A DNA stretch of 38,408 nt, taken from positions 1-38,408 of the forward strand of contig NZ_SPQN01000040.1 of NCBI RefSeq assembly GCF_004571065.1. The letters are read 5' to 3'. A program made the translations under genes and the position numbers. The notes below the pieces were generated by a model. It had not been told where the DNA came from. It saw only the letters and a list, made by a program, of their open reading frames with translations, and made no database searches. Shown in pieces: positions 1-7,431 of the stretch (its first letter is position 1; the number at the start of each line of letters is the position of its first letter). Origin of the DNA: Geodermatophilus sp. DF01-2. GTDB taxonomy: Bacteria; Actinomycetota; Actinomycetes; Mycobacteriales; Geodermatophilaceae.

Positions 1-335
1 GATCTGCCGGGCCCGCCGGCCGGCGCGTCCGGCCGGCGGGCCCGCGCCCGCTGCGCCGAGTGCGCACCCCCGACCACCGGGGCGAGGGCCGGCGGAACGG
101 TCGTGTCCACCGAGGGCGTCACCGCCAGGTCCACCCCGAACAGCGGCCGGACGTCGGCCGCCCGGCAGGCCAGGGCGAACTTCACCACCCCGTAGAGCCC
201 GTCGCGGTCGGTGAGTGCCAGGGCTCGCATGCCGTGCTCGGCTGCTCGCTCGACCAGGTCGGCCGGGTGGTTGGCCCCGTACTGCATGGAGTAGCCCGAG
301 GCGACGTGGAGGTGGACGAAGGGGTCGGGCCTCAC
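1..335 (-). CDS. dnaE2: Error-prone DNA polymerase III alpha subunit DnaE2, N-terminal fragment
   Basis: The fragment (about 111 residues) runs off the left edge. It starts at a GTG (335-333) that overlaps the TGA of the upstream HEPN gene (GTGA). It opens with the PHP-domain start typical of DnaE: FVHLHVASGYSMQYGA, then LVERAAEHGMRALALTDRDG and a VKFALACRAADVRPLFGVDL stretch. DnaE2 (ImuC) is the translesion polymerase of the SOS mutasome. I prefer DnaE2 over replicative DnaE1 because of the linked DUF6504 and HEPN genes and the LexA box upstream. The last visible part is a Gly/Pro/Arg-rich stretch encoded across a hairpin at the window edge. The catalytic palm domain is outside the window, so the paralogue assignment rests on context. 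Confidence 0.85.
   Translation of the reverse strand, partial: MRPDPFVHLHVASGYSMQYGANHPADLVERAAEHGMRALALTDRDGLYGVVKFALACRAADVRPLFGVDLAVTPSVDTTVPPALAPVVGGAHSAQRARARRPDAPAGGPGR
9..43. repeat. Perfect 15-bp inverted repeat at the window edge
   Basis: The arms at 9-23 (GGGCCCGCCGGCCGG) and 29-43 are perfect reverse complements with a 5-nt loop (CGCGT). It lies inside the dnaE2 reading frame, in a low-complexity Gly/Pro/Arg region. A hairpin this GC-rich at the end of the window could be where an assembly stopped; no regulatory role is claimed. Confidence 0.8.
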
Positions 336-817
336 CGCCCGTTCCGGTGCTCGGACCCGCCGACCACCCGGGGACGCGCGTGCCGGGGCGACTCCGGCGG
401 CGACGTGCTGCCCAGGCTGGTCTCCACCACGGCGAGGAAGGTGCGGACGTCGCGGACGAGGTCGTCGGCCTCGCGGTCGGTGACCGCACGGGACAGTCCC
501 GCCTCGGCGGCGGCCCGCTTGGCCGCTCCGGCGGCGAAGAAGGTGGCCCACTCCCCCAGCTCGGGTGCGACCTGGCCGAGCAGCACCCAGGCGCTGCGCG
601 GGCGACGCCGCCCGGACTCCGGCCGGGTACGGGCGGCCAGCACCGCGGCGGCGGCTCGCAGCGCGCCCAGGTGGGCCGTGGCGTAGCGCTGCCGGGCGTC
701 GGTGCTCGCCGCCGCCTCGGCCAGCGCGCGGGAGGCCTGGTCGAGCAACTGGGCGGCGGCCGGCGGCAGCGGCGGCGGCAGGGGCAGCTGGTCGGCCATG
801 ACGCGGACGGCTCCCAT
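332..817 (-). CDS. SAV_6107-type HEPN domain protein
   Basis: The protein has 161 residues. It matches the actinobacterial SAV_6107 HEPN family as I remember it: LLDQASRALAEAAA near the N-terminus, RYATAHLGALRAAAAVLAAR, then RPRSAWVLLGQVAPELGEWA and FFAAGAAKRAAAEAGL. The fold is an all-helical bundle. The biochemical role is unknown; members are often found beside imuB/dnaE2. The start at 817 overlaps the upstream stop (TGATG), which argues for translational coupling; an internal ATG at 799 is an alternative. The stop overlaps the dnaE2 GTG. The C-terminus is Ser/Pro/Arg-rich and probably disordered. It would be SOS-induced through the LexA box ahead of the operon. Confidence 0.85.
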   Translation of the reverse strand: MGAVRVMADQLPLPPPLPPAAAQLLDQASRALAEAAASTDARQRYATAHLGALRAAAAVLAARTRPESGRRRPRSAWVLLGQVAPELGEWATFFAAGAAKRAAAEAGLSRAVTDREADDLVRDVRTFLAVVETSLGSTSPPESPRHARPRVVGGSEHRNGR

Positions 818-1143
818 CAGTCGTGCACCCGCACGAGCGACCACCGGTTGCCTGTCGACTCCCAGCTGAGGTCGAAGACGCCGGCGAAGCTCATCCGCGA
901 CCGGCCGGCCCGGACCGCCTCCACCCGCCACACCTCGCGGGTGGCGACCAGCTCGGCGGAGGCGCCACCGGCTACCGCGGCACCGTGCTGCCACCACGGG
1001 GCGGTCTCCACCCACGAGTCGAGCAGCTCGCCGACGACGTACCTCGACTGCCCGCGCCAGAACTGCGCCGGGCCGAGCGGCCCGCGCTCGACCAGCACCT
1101 CTTCGCCGACCCGATCGCCGACCCCGCTCAGCACCCGGCTCAT
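817..1143 (-). CDS. DUF6504 family protein
   Basis: This is a 108-residue protein starting at ATG 1143. It contains the segments PAQFWRGQSRYVVGELLDSW and VETAPWWQHG, then REVWRVEA and a C-terminal FDLSWESTGNRWSLVRVHD, the pattern I associate with DUF6504. These small proteins commonly sit between imuB and dnaE2 in actinobacteria; their function is not established. Here it is the first gene of the operon, coupled to the HEPN gene by a TGATG overlap. No imuA or imuB lies upstream, because the next gene (ybaK) diverges. The LexA box is about 93 nt upstream of the start. Confidence 0.82.
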   Translation of the reverse strand: MSRVLSGVGDRVGEEVLVERGPLGPAQFWRGQSRYVVGELLDSWVETAPWWQHGAAVAGGASAELVATREVWRVEAVRAGRSRMSFAGVFDLSWESTGNRWSLVRVHD

Positions 1144-1235
1144 GTCAGACTCCCCACCGCTCTGCGCCGCCCCACCGGCCCGACCCGCCGCACCGGGTGG
1201 GGAAGGACCCGGGTGCGGCAGGAGGCCGACGCGGC

Positions 1236-1251
1236 TCGAACGCTTGTTCGA
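1236..1251. promoter_or_regulatory. LexA (SOS) box
   Basis: TCGAACGCTTGTTCGA is a perfect 6-4-6 palindrome matching the actinobacterial/Gram-positive LexA consensus TCGAAC-N4-GTTCGA. It lies in the 235-bp divergent region between the DUF6504-HEPN-dnaE2 operon (start 1143, minus) and ybaK (start 1379, plus). Given the known SOS control of dnaE2, the minus-strand operon is the likely target. An effect on the plus-strand operon is possible but less likely, since its start is 128 nt away. Confidence 0.93.
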
Positions 1252-1378
1252 ACCACATCGAGTACACCTGACGGCATCGACGGCGTCAAGCGGACGCGCG
1301 ACCGGACCGTCGGTGGCGGAGCCGGCCCGGCGGCCGGAGGCCGGAGCGGGCGGCCGGAGCCGATGGCAGGATCGAGCC

Positions 1379-1891
1379 ATGAGCCGACCCGAGCACCCCC
1401 GGGTGGCCGCCCTCTCCACCCTCCTGGCCGAGGCCGGTGCAACCGGACAGGTGCTCGAGCTCCCCGGCAGCGCCCGCACCGCCGCCGAGGCCGCGACGGA
1501 GCTCGGCGTCCCGCTCGGGGCCATCGCCAACAGCCTGGTCTTCGACGTCGACGGCGCGCCGCTGCTGGTGCTCACCAGCGGCGCGCACCGGGTCGACGTC
1601 CCCAAGGTGGCCGCGCTGCTCGGCGTCCCAGGGATCCGCCGGGCGTCGGCGGACTTCGTGCGCCGGCACACCGGCCAGCCGATCGGCGGGGTGGCGCCGA
1701 TCGGGCACCCCGAGCCGATCGGCACGCTGGTCGACATCGAGCTGGCCCGGCACGACCGGGTCTGGGCCGCCGCCGGGCACCCGCGCGCGGTGTTCCCGAC
1801 CAGCTACGAGGAGCTGCTGCGGCTGACCGGCGGCACCGCGGCCGAGGTCGGCGACGGCCCGGTCACCCTTCCCGAGTCGGTGCCCTCATGA
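1379..1891 (+). CDS. YbaK/EbsC family aminoacyl-tRNA deacylase
   Basis: The 170-residue protein has the YbaK/ProX fold pattern: ARTAAEAATELGVPLGAIAN (the TAxxAAxxLGV entry motif), then SLVFDVDGAPLLVLTSGAHRVD, KVAALLGV, and the conserved Gly/Pro stretch TGQPIGGVAPIGHP. Family members hydrolyse mischarged aminoacyl-tRNAs such as Cys-tRNA(Pro) or Ala-tRNA(Pro). Which substrate applies here cannot be told. It is the first gene of a six-gene run. Its TGA overlaps the ATG of the GNAT gene (ATGA at 1888-1891). There is no obvious link to carotenoids, so it may simply share the promoter. Confidence 0.9.
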   Translation: MSRPEHPRVAALSTLLAEAGATGQVLELPGSARTAAEAATELGVPLGAIANSLVFDVDGAPLLVLTSGAHRVDVPKVAALLGVPGIRRASADFVRRHTGQPIGGVAPIGHPEPIGTLVDIELARHDRVWAAAGHPRAVFPTSYEELLRLTGGTAAEVGDGPVTLPESVPS

Positions 1892-2475
1892 CCGGCACGA
1901 CACCCGCGGCGCGGATCACCGAGCTGCCCACCGGGTGGCTGCGCGACCACATGCACGAGGCCCTGGCCATCTACGGCGAGGCGATGGGTTACAGCTCCTC
2001 GGTGGTCGCCGGCCGCTACGGCTACGCGATCCAGCACACCGAGCGCCCCGGGTTCCGGGCGGTCGGCGCCTTCGTGCAGACCCGCGAGGGCGAGGTCCTC
2101 GTCGGCTTCGGCTACGGCTACCTGGTCGGGCCCGGCCAGTGGTGGCACGACCAGGTGCGCACCGCGCTCGACCGGCGGACGGCGAAGCGGTGGCTGTCCG
2201 GCGCCTTCGAGGTCTGCGAGCTGCACGTGCACCCCAGCCACCAGAGCCGCGGGCTGGGCCGCCAGCTGCTGCACGCCCTGCTGGCCGGACTTCCCCACCC
2301 TGCGGCGCTGCTGTCCACCCCCGACAACGACACCAAGGCCTTCCGGCTGTACCACGCCGACGGCTTCGTCGACCTGGCCCGCAACCACCGCTTCCCTGGC
2401 GACTCCCGCCCCTTCGCCATCCTCGGCGCCCGCCTGCCGCTGTCGTCCCCGGCGTCCCGGTCCGACCGTCCGTGA
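1888..2475 (+). CDS. GNAT family N-acetyltransferase
   Basis: The protein has 195 residues. The acetyl-CoA pyrophosphate loop is visible around residues 110-130: CELHVHPSHQSRGLGRQLL, containing the QxRGLG form of the Q/RxxGxG/A signature. It is followed by the usual C-terminal strand-helix segment NDTKAFRLYHADGFVDLA. The acceptor substrate is unknown. The gene is coupled to ybaK upstream (ATGA) and to the crtO-like gene downstream (GTGA, 2472-2475). The overlaps put it in the same transcript as the carotenoid-tailoring genes, but nothing in the sequence says it acts on a carotenoid. Confidence 0.88.
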   Translation: MTGTTPAARITELPTGWLRDHMHEALAIYGEAMGYSSSVVAGRYGYAIQHTERPGFRAVGAFVQTREGEVLVGFGYGYLVGPGQWWHDQVRTALDRRTAKRWLSGAFEVCELHVHPSHQSRGLGRQLLHALLAGLPHPAALLSTPDNDTKAFRLYHADGFVDLARNHRFPGDSRPFAILGARLPLSSPASRSDRP

Positions 2476-4109
2476 GGACGGACGGCACGTCCGTCGACGC
2501 CGTCGTCGTCGGCGCCGGGCACAACGGGCTGGTCGCCGCCTGCTACCTGGCCCGCGCCGGTCTGCGGGTGGAGGTCCTCGAGCGGGACGAGGTGCTCGGC
2601 GGGGCGGTCTCCACCGTCGAGCGCTGGCCCGGCGTGCGGGTCGACCGCGGCTCGAGCGCGCACGTGATCGTCCGGCAGAGCGGGATCGTCGAGGAGCTGG
2701 ACCTCGCCGCCCACGGCCTGCGCTACGTCGACTGCGACCCGTGGGGCTTCGCGCCCGCGCCGTCCCCCGGCGACCCCGGCCCGGACGGCCGGCCGCTGGT
2801 CTTCTCCGTCGACCTGGACGCCACCTGCGCCTCGATCGCCGCCGCCTGCGGCGAGGAGGACGCCGACGCCTACCGCCGGTTCGTCGAGGTCTGGTCCCCG
2901 CGCAGCCGCGCCGTCGTCGGCTCCTTCGCCCGGCGCCCGACGGTCGGCGGCCTGGCCCGCTCCTTCTGGCCGCTGGGCGCCCCCGCCGACGGCCGGACGC
3001 GCACCTCCGGCGGCGACCTCGCCGTCGACTTCCTCGGCTCCGGCGACGCGCTGCTGGACCGCTGGTTCGCCAGCGAGCGGCTCAAGGCGGCGCTCGCCTG
3101 GTTCGGCGCGCAGTCCGGCCCGCCGATGTCCGAGCCCGGCACCGCCGCGATGGTCGCGTGGGCGACGCTGCTCCACGACGTCCCGCCCGGCCACCCGGTG
3201 GGCGGCTCGGGCGAGCTCACCCAGGCCCTCCGGCGGCGGCTGGAGGCCGACGGCGGGCGGGTCGTCCTCGGGGACGGCGCCGCCCGGCTGCTCGTCGAGG
3301 GCGGCCGGGTCACCGGCGTCGAGACCCGGTCGGGACGGCGGGTCCCGGCCCCGGTCGTGGTGGCCGCGTGCCACGTGCTGGCCACCCGCGACCTGGCCGG
3401 CGAGCACGCCCCGCCGGCGCTGGCCGACGCCGCCCCGCCGGTGGGCAACGGCTTCGGCCTGGTGGTCCGGGCGCTCACCGACGCCCCGCCGGCCTACCCG
3501 GGGGTCGAGCCGTCGCAGGCGCTGGGCGGGCTGCAGTTGCTCTGTACCGACCGCGCGCAGCTGGCCTCCGCCCACGGTGACTGGCTGGCCGGCCGGCTGC
3601 CCCGCGAGCCGGTGCCGCTGGCGATGTGCTTCTCCGCGAGCGACGACACCCTCGCCCCGCCCGGGCAGCACGTGGTCACCGTGTGGGGGCAGTGGTACCC
3701 GTACGCACTCGCCGACGGCGCGGACTGGGACGCGCTCGCCGAGGCCGAGGCGGCCCGGCTGATCGTCGCCGTCGACCGTTTCGCGCCCGGGTTCGCCGCC
3801 TCGGTGCAGCGGACGTACGTGCAGACCCCGCTGCTGCTGGAGCGGGAACTGTCGCTGCTGCGTGGCAACGTCATGCACGTGGAGATGGGGCTGGCCAGCA
3901 TGTTCGCGTTCCGGCCCACGCCGGCGCTCTCGGGCTACCGCGTGCCCGGTCTGCCCGGCCTCTACCTGGCCGGCGCCTCCACCCATCCCGGTGGCGGGGT
4001 GTCGGGCAACTCCGGGCGGACGGCGGCCCGCGTCGTCCTGGCCGACCGCAGCGTGCCGGCCCGTGCCCGCGAGGCCCTGCGCCGCGGCCTCGCCCGGAGG
4101 GCGCGGTGA
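2472..4109 (+). CDS. crtO: CrtO-like carotenoid ketolase (FAD-dependent)
   Basis: This 545-residue protein belongs to the CrtI/CrtO flavoprotein superfamily. The N-terminal Rossmann motif is VVVGAGHNGLVAACYLARAG (GAGHNG at residues 14-19), followed by VLERDEVLGGAVST. The C-terminal FAD motif is GLYLAGASTHPGGGVSGNSG near residue 500. The GAGHNG/GNSGR pattern and the length fit CrtO-type beta-carotene 4-ketolases and related oxidoreductases better than phytoene desaturases; a separate crtI exists at 16451. It overlaps cruF downstream (GTGA), and the CrtO plus CruF pairing is known from deinoxanthin synthesis in Deinococcus. The likely reaction is oxidation of C4 on a beta-ring to a ketone at the membrane. 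Alternative: another carotenoid desaturase or oxidase of the same family. Confidence 0.78.
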   Translation: MRTDGTSVDAVVVGAGHNGLVAACYLARAGLRVEVLERDEVLGGAVSTVERWPGVRVDRGSSAHVIVRQSGIVEELDLAAHGLRYVDCDPWGFAPAPSPGDPGPDGRPLVFSVDLDATCASIAAACGEEDADAYRRFVEVWSPRSRAVVGSFARRPTVGGLARSFWPLGAPADGRTRTSGGDLAVDFLGSGDALLDRWFASERLKAALAWFGAQSGPPMSEPGTAAMVAWATLLHDVPPGHPVGGSGELTQALRRRLEADGGRVVLGDGAARLLVEGGRVTGVETRSGRRVPAPVVVAACHVLATRDLAGEHAPPALADAAPPVGNGFGLVVRALTDAPPAYPGVEPSQALGGLQLLCTDRAQLASAHGDWLAGRLPREPVPLAMCFSASDDTLAPPGQHVVTVWGQWYPYALADGADWDALAEAEAARLIVAVDRFAPGFAASVQRTYVQTPLLLERELSLLRGNVMHVEMGLASMFAFRPTPALSGYRVPGLPGLYLAGASTHPGGGVSGNSGRTAARVVLADRSVPARAREALRRGLARRAR

Positions 4110-4906
4110 CGGACCTGGTCCTGCGGCGGGGCAGCGCGCCGGCCGCGGTCGTCTGGGTGCCGGCCGTGCTGCTCGTGCTCACCGCGATCGCCTACCCCCT
4201 GCTCGAGCCCGGCGCGGCCCGCGACGCGGTCAGCTGGACGATCGTGCTGCTCGGGTCGACGGTGTCGGTGGTGCACGCGGCGGTCAGCCGGGGCGGGCGG
4301 ACCGGGGCCGGCGTCCTGCTGGTCACGGCGGCGACCGCGGTCGTGTTCGAGTCGGTCGGCCTGGCCACCGGGTTCCCGTACGGCGAATACACCTACAGCG
4401 ACGACCTCGGGCCCACGCTGCTCGGCGTCCCGTTCCTCGTGCCGCTGGCCTGGCTGATGATGGCCTGGCCGAGCTGGCTGCTGGCCCGCCGACTGACCCG
4501 TGGCGCGCGACCGGGCCGGCAGCGGGTCGCCCGGGTCGCGGTCGCCGCGGCGGTCTTCGCCGGGTGGGACGTCGTGCTCGACCCGCAGATGGTGCAGGCC
4601 GGCTACTGGACGTGGGCCCACCCGCAGCCCTCGCTTCCCGGCATCGACACGGTGCCGCTCACCAACCTGGCCGGCTGGCTGCTGGCCGGCCTGGTCCTCA
4701 TGGCGCTGCTCGACCTGCTCGTCGCCCACACCGCGATCGAGCCACCGCGCGCCGGCGACGGCGCACCGCTGCTGGTGCTGGCGTGGATGACCCTCGGCGG
4801 CGCACTCGCCCACGCCGGCTGGCTCGACCTGCCCGGGTCGGCGGCGTGGGGCGCGCTGCTCGCCGTCCCGGTGCTGGCCGCCCTGGCGTACCAGGCCCGG
4901 CGGTGA
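4106..4906 (+). CDS. cruF: CruF family carotenoid 1,2-hydratase (membrane protein)
   Basis: The protein has 266 residues and about seven hydrophobic helices. Family marks include ESVGLATGFPYGEYTYSDDL and the stretch GVPFLVPLAWLMMAWPSWLL. Further on are WDVVLDPQMVQAGYWTW and VPLTNLAGWLLAG. These are the conserved blocks of the CruF/DUF422 family. CruF adds water across the C1',2' double bond of the open psi end of gamma-carotene or a related carotenoid, giving a tertiary 1'-hydroxyl. The GTG start overlaps the crtO stop (GTGA), and its own stop overlaps the glycosyltransferase start (GTGA). Its presence implies a carotenoid with at least one acyclic end. Confidence 0.9.
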   Translation: MTDLVLRRGSAPAAVVWVPAVLLVLTAIAYPLLEPGAARDAVSWTIVLLGSTVSVVHAAVSRGGRTGAGVLLVTAATAVVFESVGLATGFPYGEYTYSDDLGPTLLGVPFLVPLAWLMMAWPSWLLARRLTRGARPGRQRVARVAVAAAVFAGWDVVLDPQMVQAGYWTWAHPQPSLPGIDTVPLTNLAGWLLAGLVLMALLDLLVAHTAIEPPRAGDGAPLLVLAWMTLGGALAHAGWLDLPGSAAWGALLAVPVLAALAYQARR

Positions 4907-6060
4907 GGGGCCGGCTGCTGCGCGTCCTCTCCGGGACGGCGGTCGCCGGCGCGCTGCACGCCGTGGTCAACCTGGCGCTGCTGCGCCGTCCCCCGGCCGG
5001 GCCGCCACCGGTCCGCCGGCCGGTCACCGTCGTGCTGCCGGTGCGCGACGAGGAGGCTCAGGTCGGCGGCTGCCTGGCCGCGGTGCTGGCCCAGCAGGGC
5101 GTGCCCGACCTGCGGGTCGTCGTGGTGGACGACGGCTCGACCGACGGCACCGCCGCGGTGGTGCGGGAGGTCGACGACCCGCGGGTGCAGCTGGTCCTCG
5201 CCGACGAGCCACCTCCGGGCTGGCTGGGCAAGCCGCACGCCTGCGCCGCCGGGGCGGCGGCCGGCGACCCCGACCCGGCCCCCGACCACGACCCTGACGG
5301 CGTGCTGGTCTTCCTCGACGCCGACGTCCGGCTCTTCCCCGACGCGGTCGCGGGGGCGGTGGCCGTCCTCGAGGCGCACGGTCTGGACCTCGTCTCGCCC
5401 TGGCCGCGGCCGGTCACCGCGACCGCAGCGGAGCGACTCCTGCAGCCGCTCGGGCCCTGGCTGTGGGTCACCACGCTGCCGGTCCGACTGGCGGAGCACT
5501 CGGCGCGGCCGTCGCTGACGGCGGCAAACGGCCAGTTCCTCGTCGTCCGGCGATCGGCGTACGCGCGGGCCGGGGGGCACGCCGCGGTGCGCGGCGACGT
5601 GATCGAGGACGTCGCGCTGGCGCGGGCGGTGAAGCGGGCCGGTGGCCGCGCGGTGCCGGTCGACGGATCGCGGCTGGCCGCCTGCCGGATGTACGAGGGC
5701 TGGCCGGCGCTGCGGGCCGGCTACGCCAAGTCGCTGTGGGCCTCGGTGGGCGGCTCGCCGGCCGCGAGCGTCGCGGTCGCCGCCGGGCTGACCGCCGTCT
5801 GGGTGCTGCCCGCCCTGGCCGCGCTGTGCGGCTCGCGGGCGGGGCTGGTCGGCTACGCGGCCGGAGTGGCCGGCCGGGCAGTCTCGGCCGCGGCGACCGG
5901 CAGCCGGGTCTGGCCGGACTCGCTGGCGCACCCGGCGTCGATGCTGCTGTTCGACGTGCTGCTCGCCGGGTCGGTGGCCGGACGGCGGCGGGGCACGCTG
6001 ACCTGGCGCGGCCGCCCGGTCGGCGGCGCGCCGGCGGCCCGGGAGACGATGGCCCGGTGA
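4903..6060 (+). CDS. cruG: CruG-like family 2 glycosyltransferase
   Basis: The protein has 385 residues. An N-terminal hydrophobic segment is followed by a GT2 catalytic domain: PVTVVLPVRDEEAQVGGC, VVVVDDGSTDGT near residue 75, the DxD-type FLDADVRLF near 136, and a conserved ED in RGDVIEDVALARAVKRAG near 234. The C-terminal third has two or three membrane helices. The architecture resembles CruG, which transfers a sugar to the 2'-hydroxyl of myxol in cyanobacteria, and CrtQ-type enzymes. The overlap with cruF on one side and the flavin-reductase-like gene on the other supports glycosylation of the hydroxyl made by CruF. Sugar donor and exact position are unknown. Confidence 0.85.
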   Translation: MRGRLLRVLSGTAVAGALHAVVNLALLRRPPAGPPPVRRPVTVVLPVRDEEAQVGGCLAAVLAQQGVPDLRVVVVDDGSTDGTAAVVREVDDPRVQLVLADEPPPGWLGKPHACAAGAAAGDPDPAPDHDPDGVLVFLDADVRLFPDAVAGAVAVLEAHGLDLVSPWPRPVTATAAERLLQPLGPWLWVTTLPVRLAEHSARPSLTAANGQFLVVRRSAYARAGGHAAVRGDVIEDVALARAVKRAGGRAVPVDGSRLAACRMYEGWPALRAGYAKSLWASVGGSPAASVAVAAGLTAVWVLPALAALCGSRAGLVGYAAGVAGRAVSAAATGSRVWPDSLAHPASMLLFDVLLAGSVAGRRRGTLTWRGRPVGGAPAARETMAR

Positions 6061-6707
6061 CCAGCCCTGAGCCGCGCGTGCACTTCGACCCGGCAGCCAT
6101 GGACGGCGGCGCCTTCTACCGGGTGCTCAACTCGGTGGTGGTGCCGCGCCCGATCGCCTGGGTCTGCAGCCGCTCCGCCGAGGGCGTGGCGAACCTGGCG
6201 CCGCACTCCTTCTACACGGTGGCCTGCGTGTCGCCACCGGTCGTGCAGTTCACCTCGGTCGGCCGCAAGGACTCGCTGGACAACGTCGAGGCCACCGGTG
6301 AGTTCACCGTCAGCCTCACCCCGGAGTGGTTGTTCGAGCAGGTCAACGCCACGGGCACCGACTTCCCGCCCGGGGTCGGCGAGCCCGAGGAGGTCGGCAT
6401 CGCCCTCGAGCCGGGCGAGCGGGTCGGCGTCCCCCGGGTGGCCGGGTCGCCGGTCGCGGTGGAGTGCACGCTGCACTCGACGGTGCGGCTGGGCGACAGC
6501 ACGGTGGTCTTCGGCCGGGTTGAGCTGATCAGCGTGTGGGAGAGCGTGGTCGAGGGCGGGCGGCCGCGGATCGAGCGGCTGCAGCCGCTGGCGCGGCTGG
6601 GCGGCAACGAGTGGACGACGCTCGGCGAGGTCCGCGAGATCGGGCGGATCTCCTACCGCCGATGGGCCGAGGACCCCTCCATCGGCGAGAACCTCCGCCA
6701 GCAGTGA
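6057..6707 (+). CDS. Flavin reductase-like, FMN-binding split-barrel protein
   Basis: The 216-residue protein has the family opening FYRVLNSVVVPRPIAWVCSR, then NLAPHSFYTVACVSPPVVQF and SLDNVEATGEFTVSL. It ends with LARLGGNEWTTLGEVREI. This pattern fits the flavoredoxin/flavin reductase-like domain proteins that bind FMN and supply reduced flavin or act as oxidoreductases. It is the last gene of the run (GTGA overlap with cruG) and is followed by a strong hairpin. A role in carotenoid modification is possible only by association; the substrate cannot be read from the sequence. Confidence 0.86.
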   Translation: MTSPEPRVHFDPAAMDGGAFYRVLNSVVVPRPIAWVCSRSAEGVANLAPHSFYTVACVSPPVVQFTSVGRKDSLDNVEATGEFTVSLTPEWLFEQVNATGTDFPPGVGEPEEVGIALEPGERVGVPRVAGSPVAVECTLHSTVRLGDSTVVFGRVELISVWESVVEGGRPRIERLQPLARLGGNEWTTLGEVREIGRISYRRWAEDPSIGENLRQQ

Positions 6708-6710
6708 CGA

Positions 6711-6761
6711 ACACACGCCAGGCGCCCTCTCGGTCATCGGGAGAGGGCGCCTGACGTGTGT
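6711..6761 (+). terminator. Strong hairpin terminator after the crtO-cruF-cruG run
   Basis: A stem of about 20 bp is formed by 6711-6731 and 6741-6761, with one internal A-C mismatch and a 9-nt loop. There is no T-tract, which is usual for actinobacterial terminators. It begins 3 nt after the stop of the flavin-reductase-like gene. Confidence 0.88.
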
Positions 6762-6835
6762 GCGCGTCGGTTCGGTCGGGCAGCACCGACATGGTGGAGC
6801 TGCTGGAGCAGGTGCGGCAGGAAGGGGCTGCCCGC

Positions 6836-7147
6836 TCACTCGACGGCGGGTTGAGGTCGCGTCGCGGCTGATGCGGTCGCGTGCCGGGCGGTCGGATCGA
6901 CCGCGGGCAGGTCGTCGACGGGTTCGCGGGTGAGATCCCGGCCGCCGATCGCCTCGATGGTCACCTGCCACTCGAACCACGTCGCCCCACCAGGTACCGG
7001 AACCTCGATGGGACCGTCGACGGTCAGGGTCGTCCAGTCCAACTCGCCGCCGCCGGCTCTCGCCAGGAGACGCAGTTGTCCGCAGAGACCGGCGGTCGCC
7101 CGCGCGCGGTCCGGGTACGGAAGTGCCGCCGCCGCCCTGTACATCAT
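6836..7147 (-). CDS. Hypothetical protein, 103 aa
   Basis: I do not recognise this protein. It starts with a double Met at 7147, preceded by GGAG about 10 nt upstream. The first two thirds look protein-like: YRAAAALPYPDRARATAGLC, then ELDWTTLTVDGPIEVPVPGG and ATWFEWQVTIEAIGGRDLTR. The last 25 residues are Ala/Thr/Arg-rich. No signal peptide or membrane segment is visible. It is monocistronic, with 284 bp upstream in which I see no gene, and it converges on the terminator of the carotenoid run. Codon use matches its neighbours. Confidence 0.5.
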   Translation of the reverse strand: MMYRAAAALPYPDRARATAGLCGQLRLLARAGGGELDWTTLTVDGPIEVPVPGGATWFEWQVTIEAIGGRDLTREPVDDLPAVDPTARHATASAATRPQPAVE

Positions 7148-7431
7148 CCCTGCACGCTCCCCGCCGCCGGACCTGCTGGGAACGGGATGGCCGCAGGCCC
7201 TCACTCCACCGAGTAGGTCAGCGGTGCGGCGGTGCCTGTTCGGGCTATCCGTCGACCGCGCCCGACCCGATCCGGGTCCTCGGTGACCGCAGGTCCGATC
7301 CGCCCCGTCCGGTACCGGCGGAGCATGGGAGCGCAGGGAGCGGCCGGCCGGGTGCGCCAGCGCTGGTGCGATCGGGCGCGCGCGGTTGTCGGCCGCCGCG
7401 CCCGCCCGATCGTCCACCGAGAGCTGACGGC

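Noticed and set aside
2118..3986. Long open frame on the minus strand opposite the crtO-like gene
   Set aside because: Gly/Gln/Arg/His-rich translation without motifs; it is a shadow of the third-position GC bias of crtO, whose own frame has clear family motifs.
2472..4109. Calling the first flavoprotein a second phytoene desaturase (CrtI)
   Set aside because: Its GAGHNG start, length and GNSGR C-terminus fit the CrtO branch better, it sits with cruF, and a canonical crtI is at 16451.
6790..6870. Small plus-strand frame MVELLEQVRQEGAAR...
   Set aside because: It looks helix-like but has no ribosome site, is 26 codons long and overlaps the 3' end of a better minus-strand frame.
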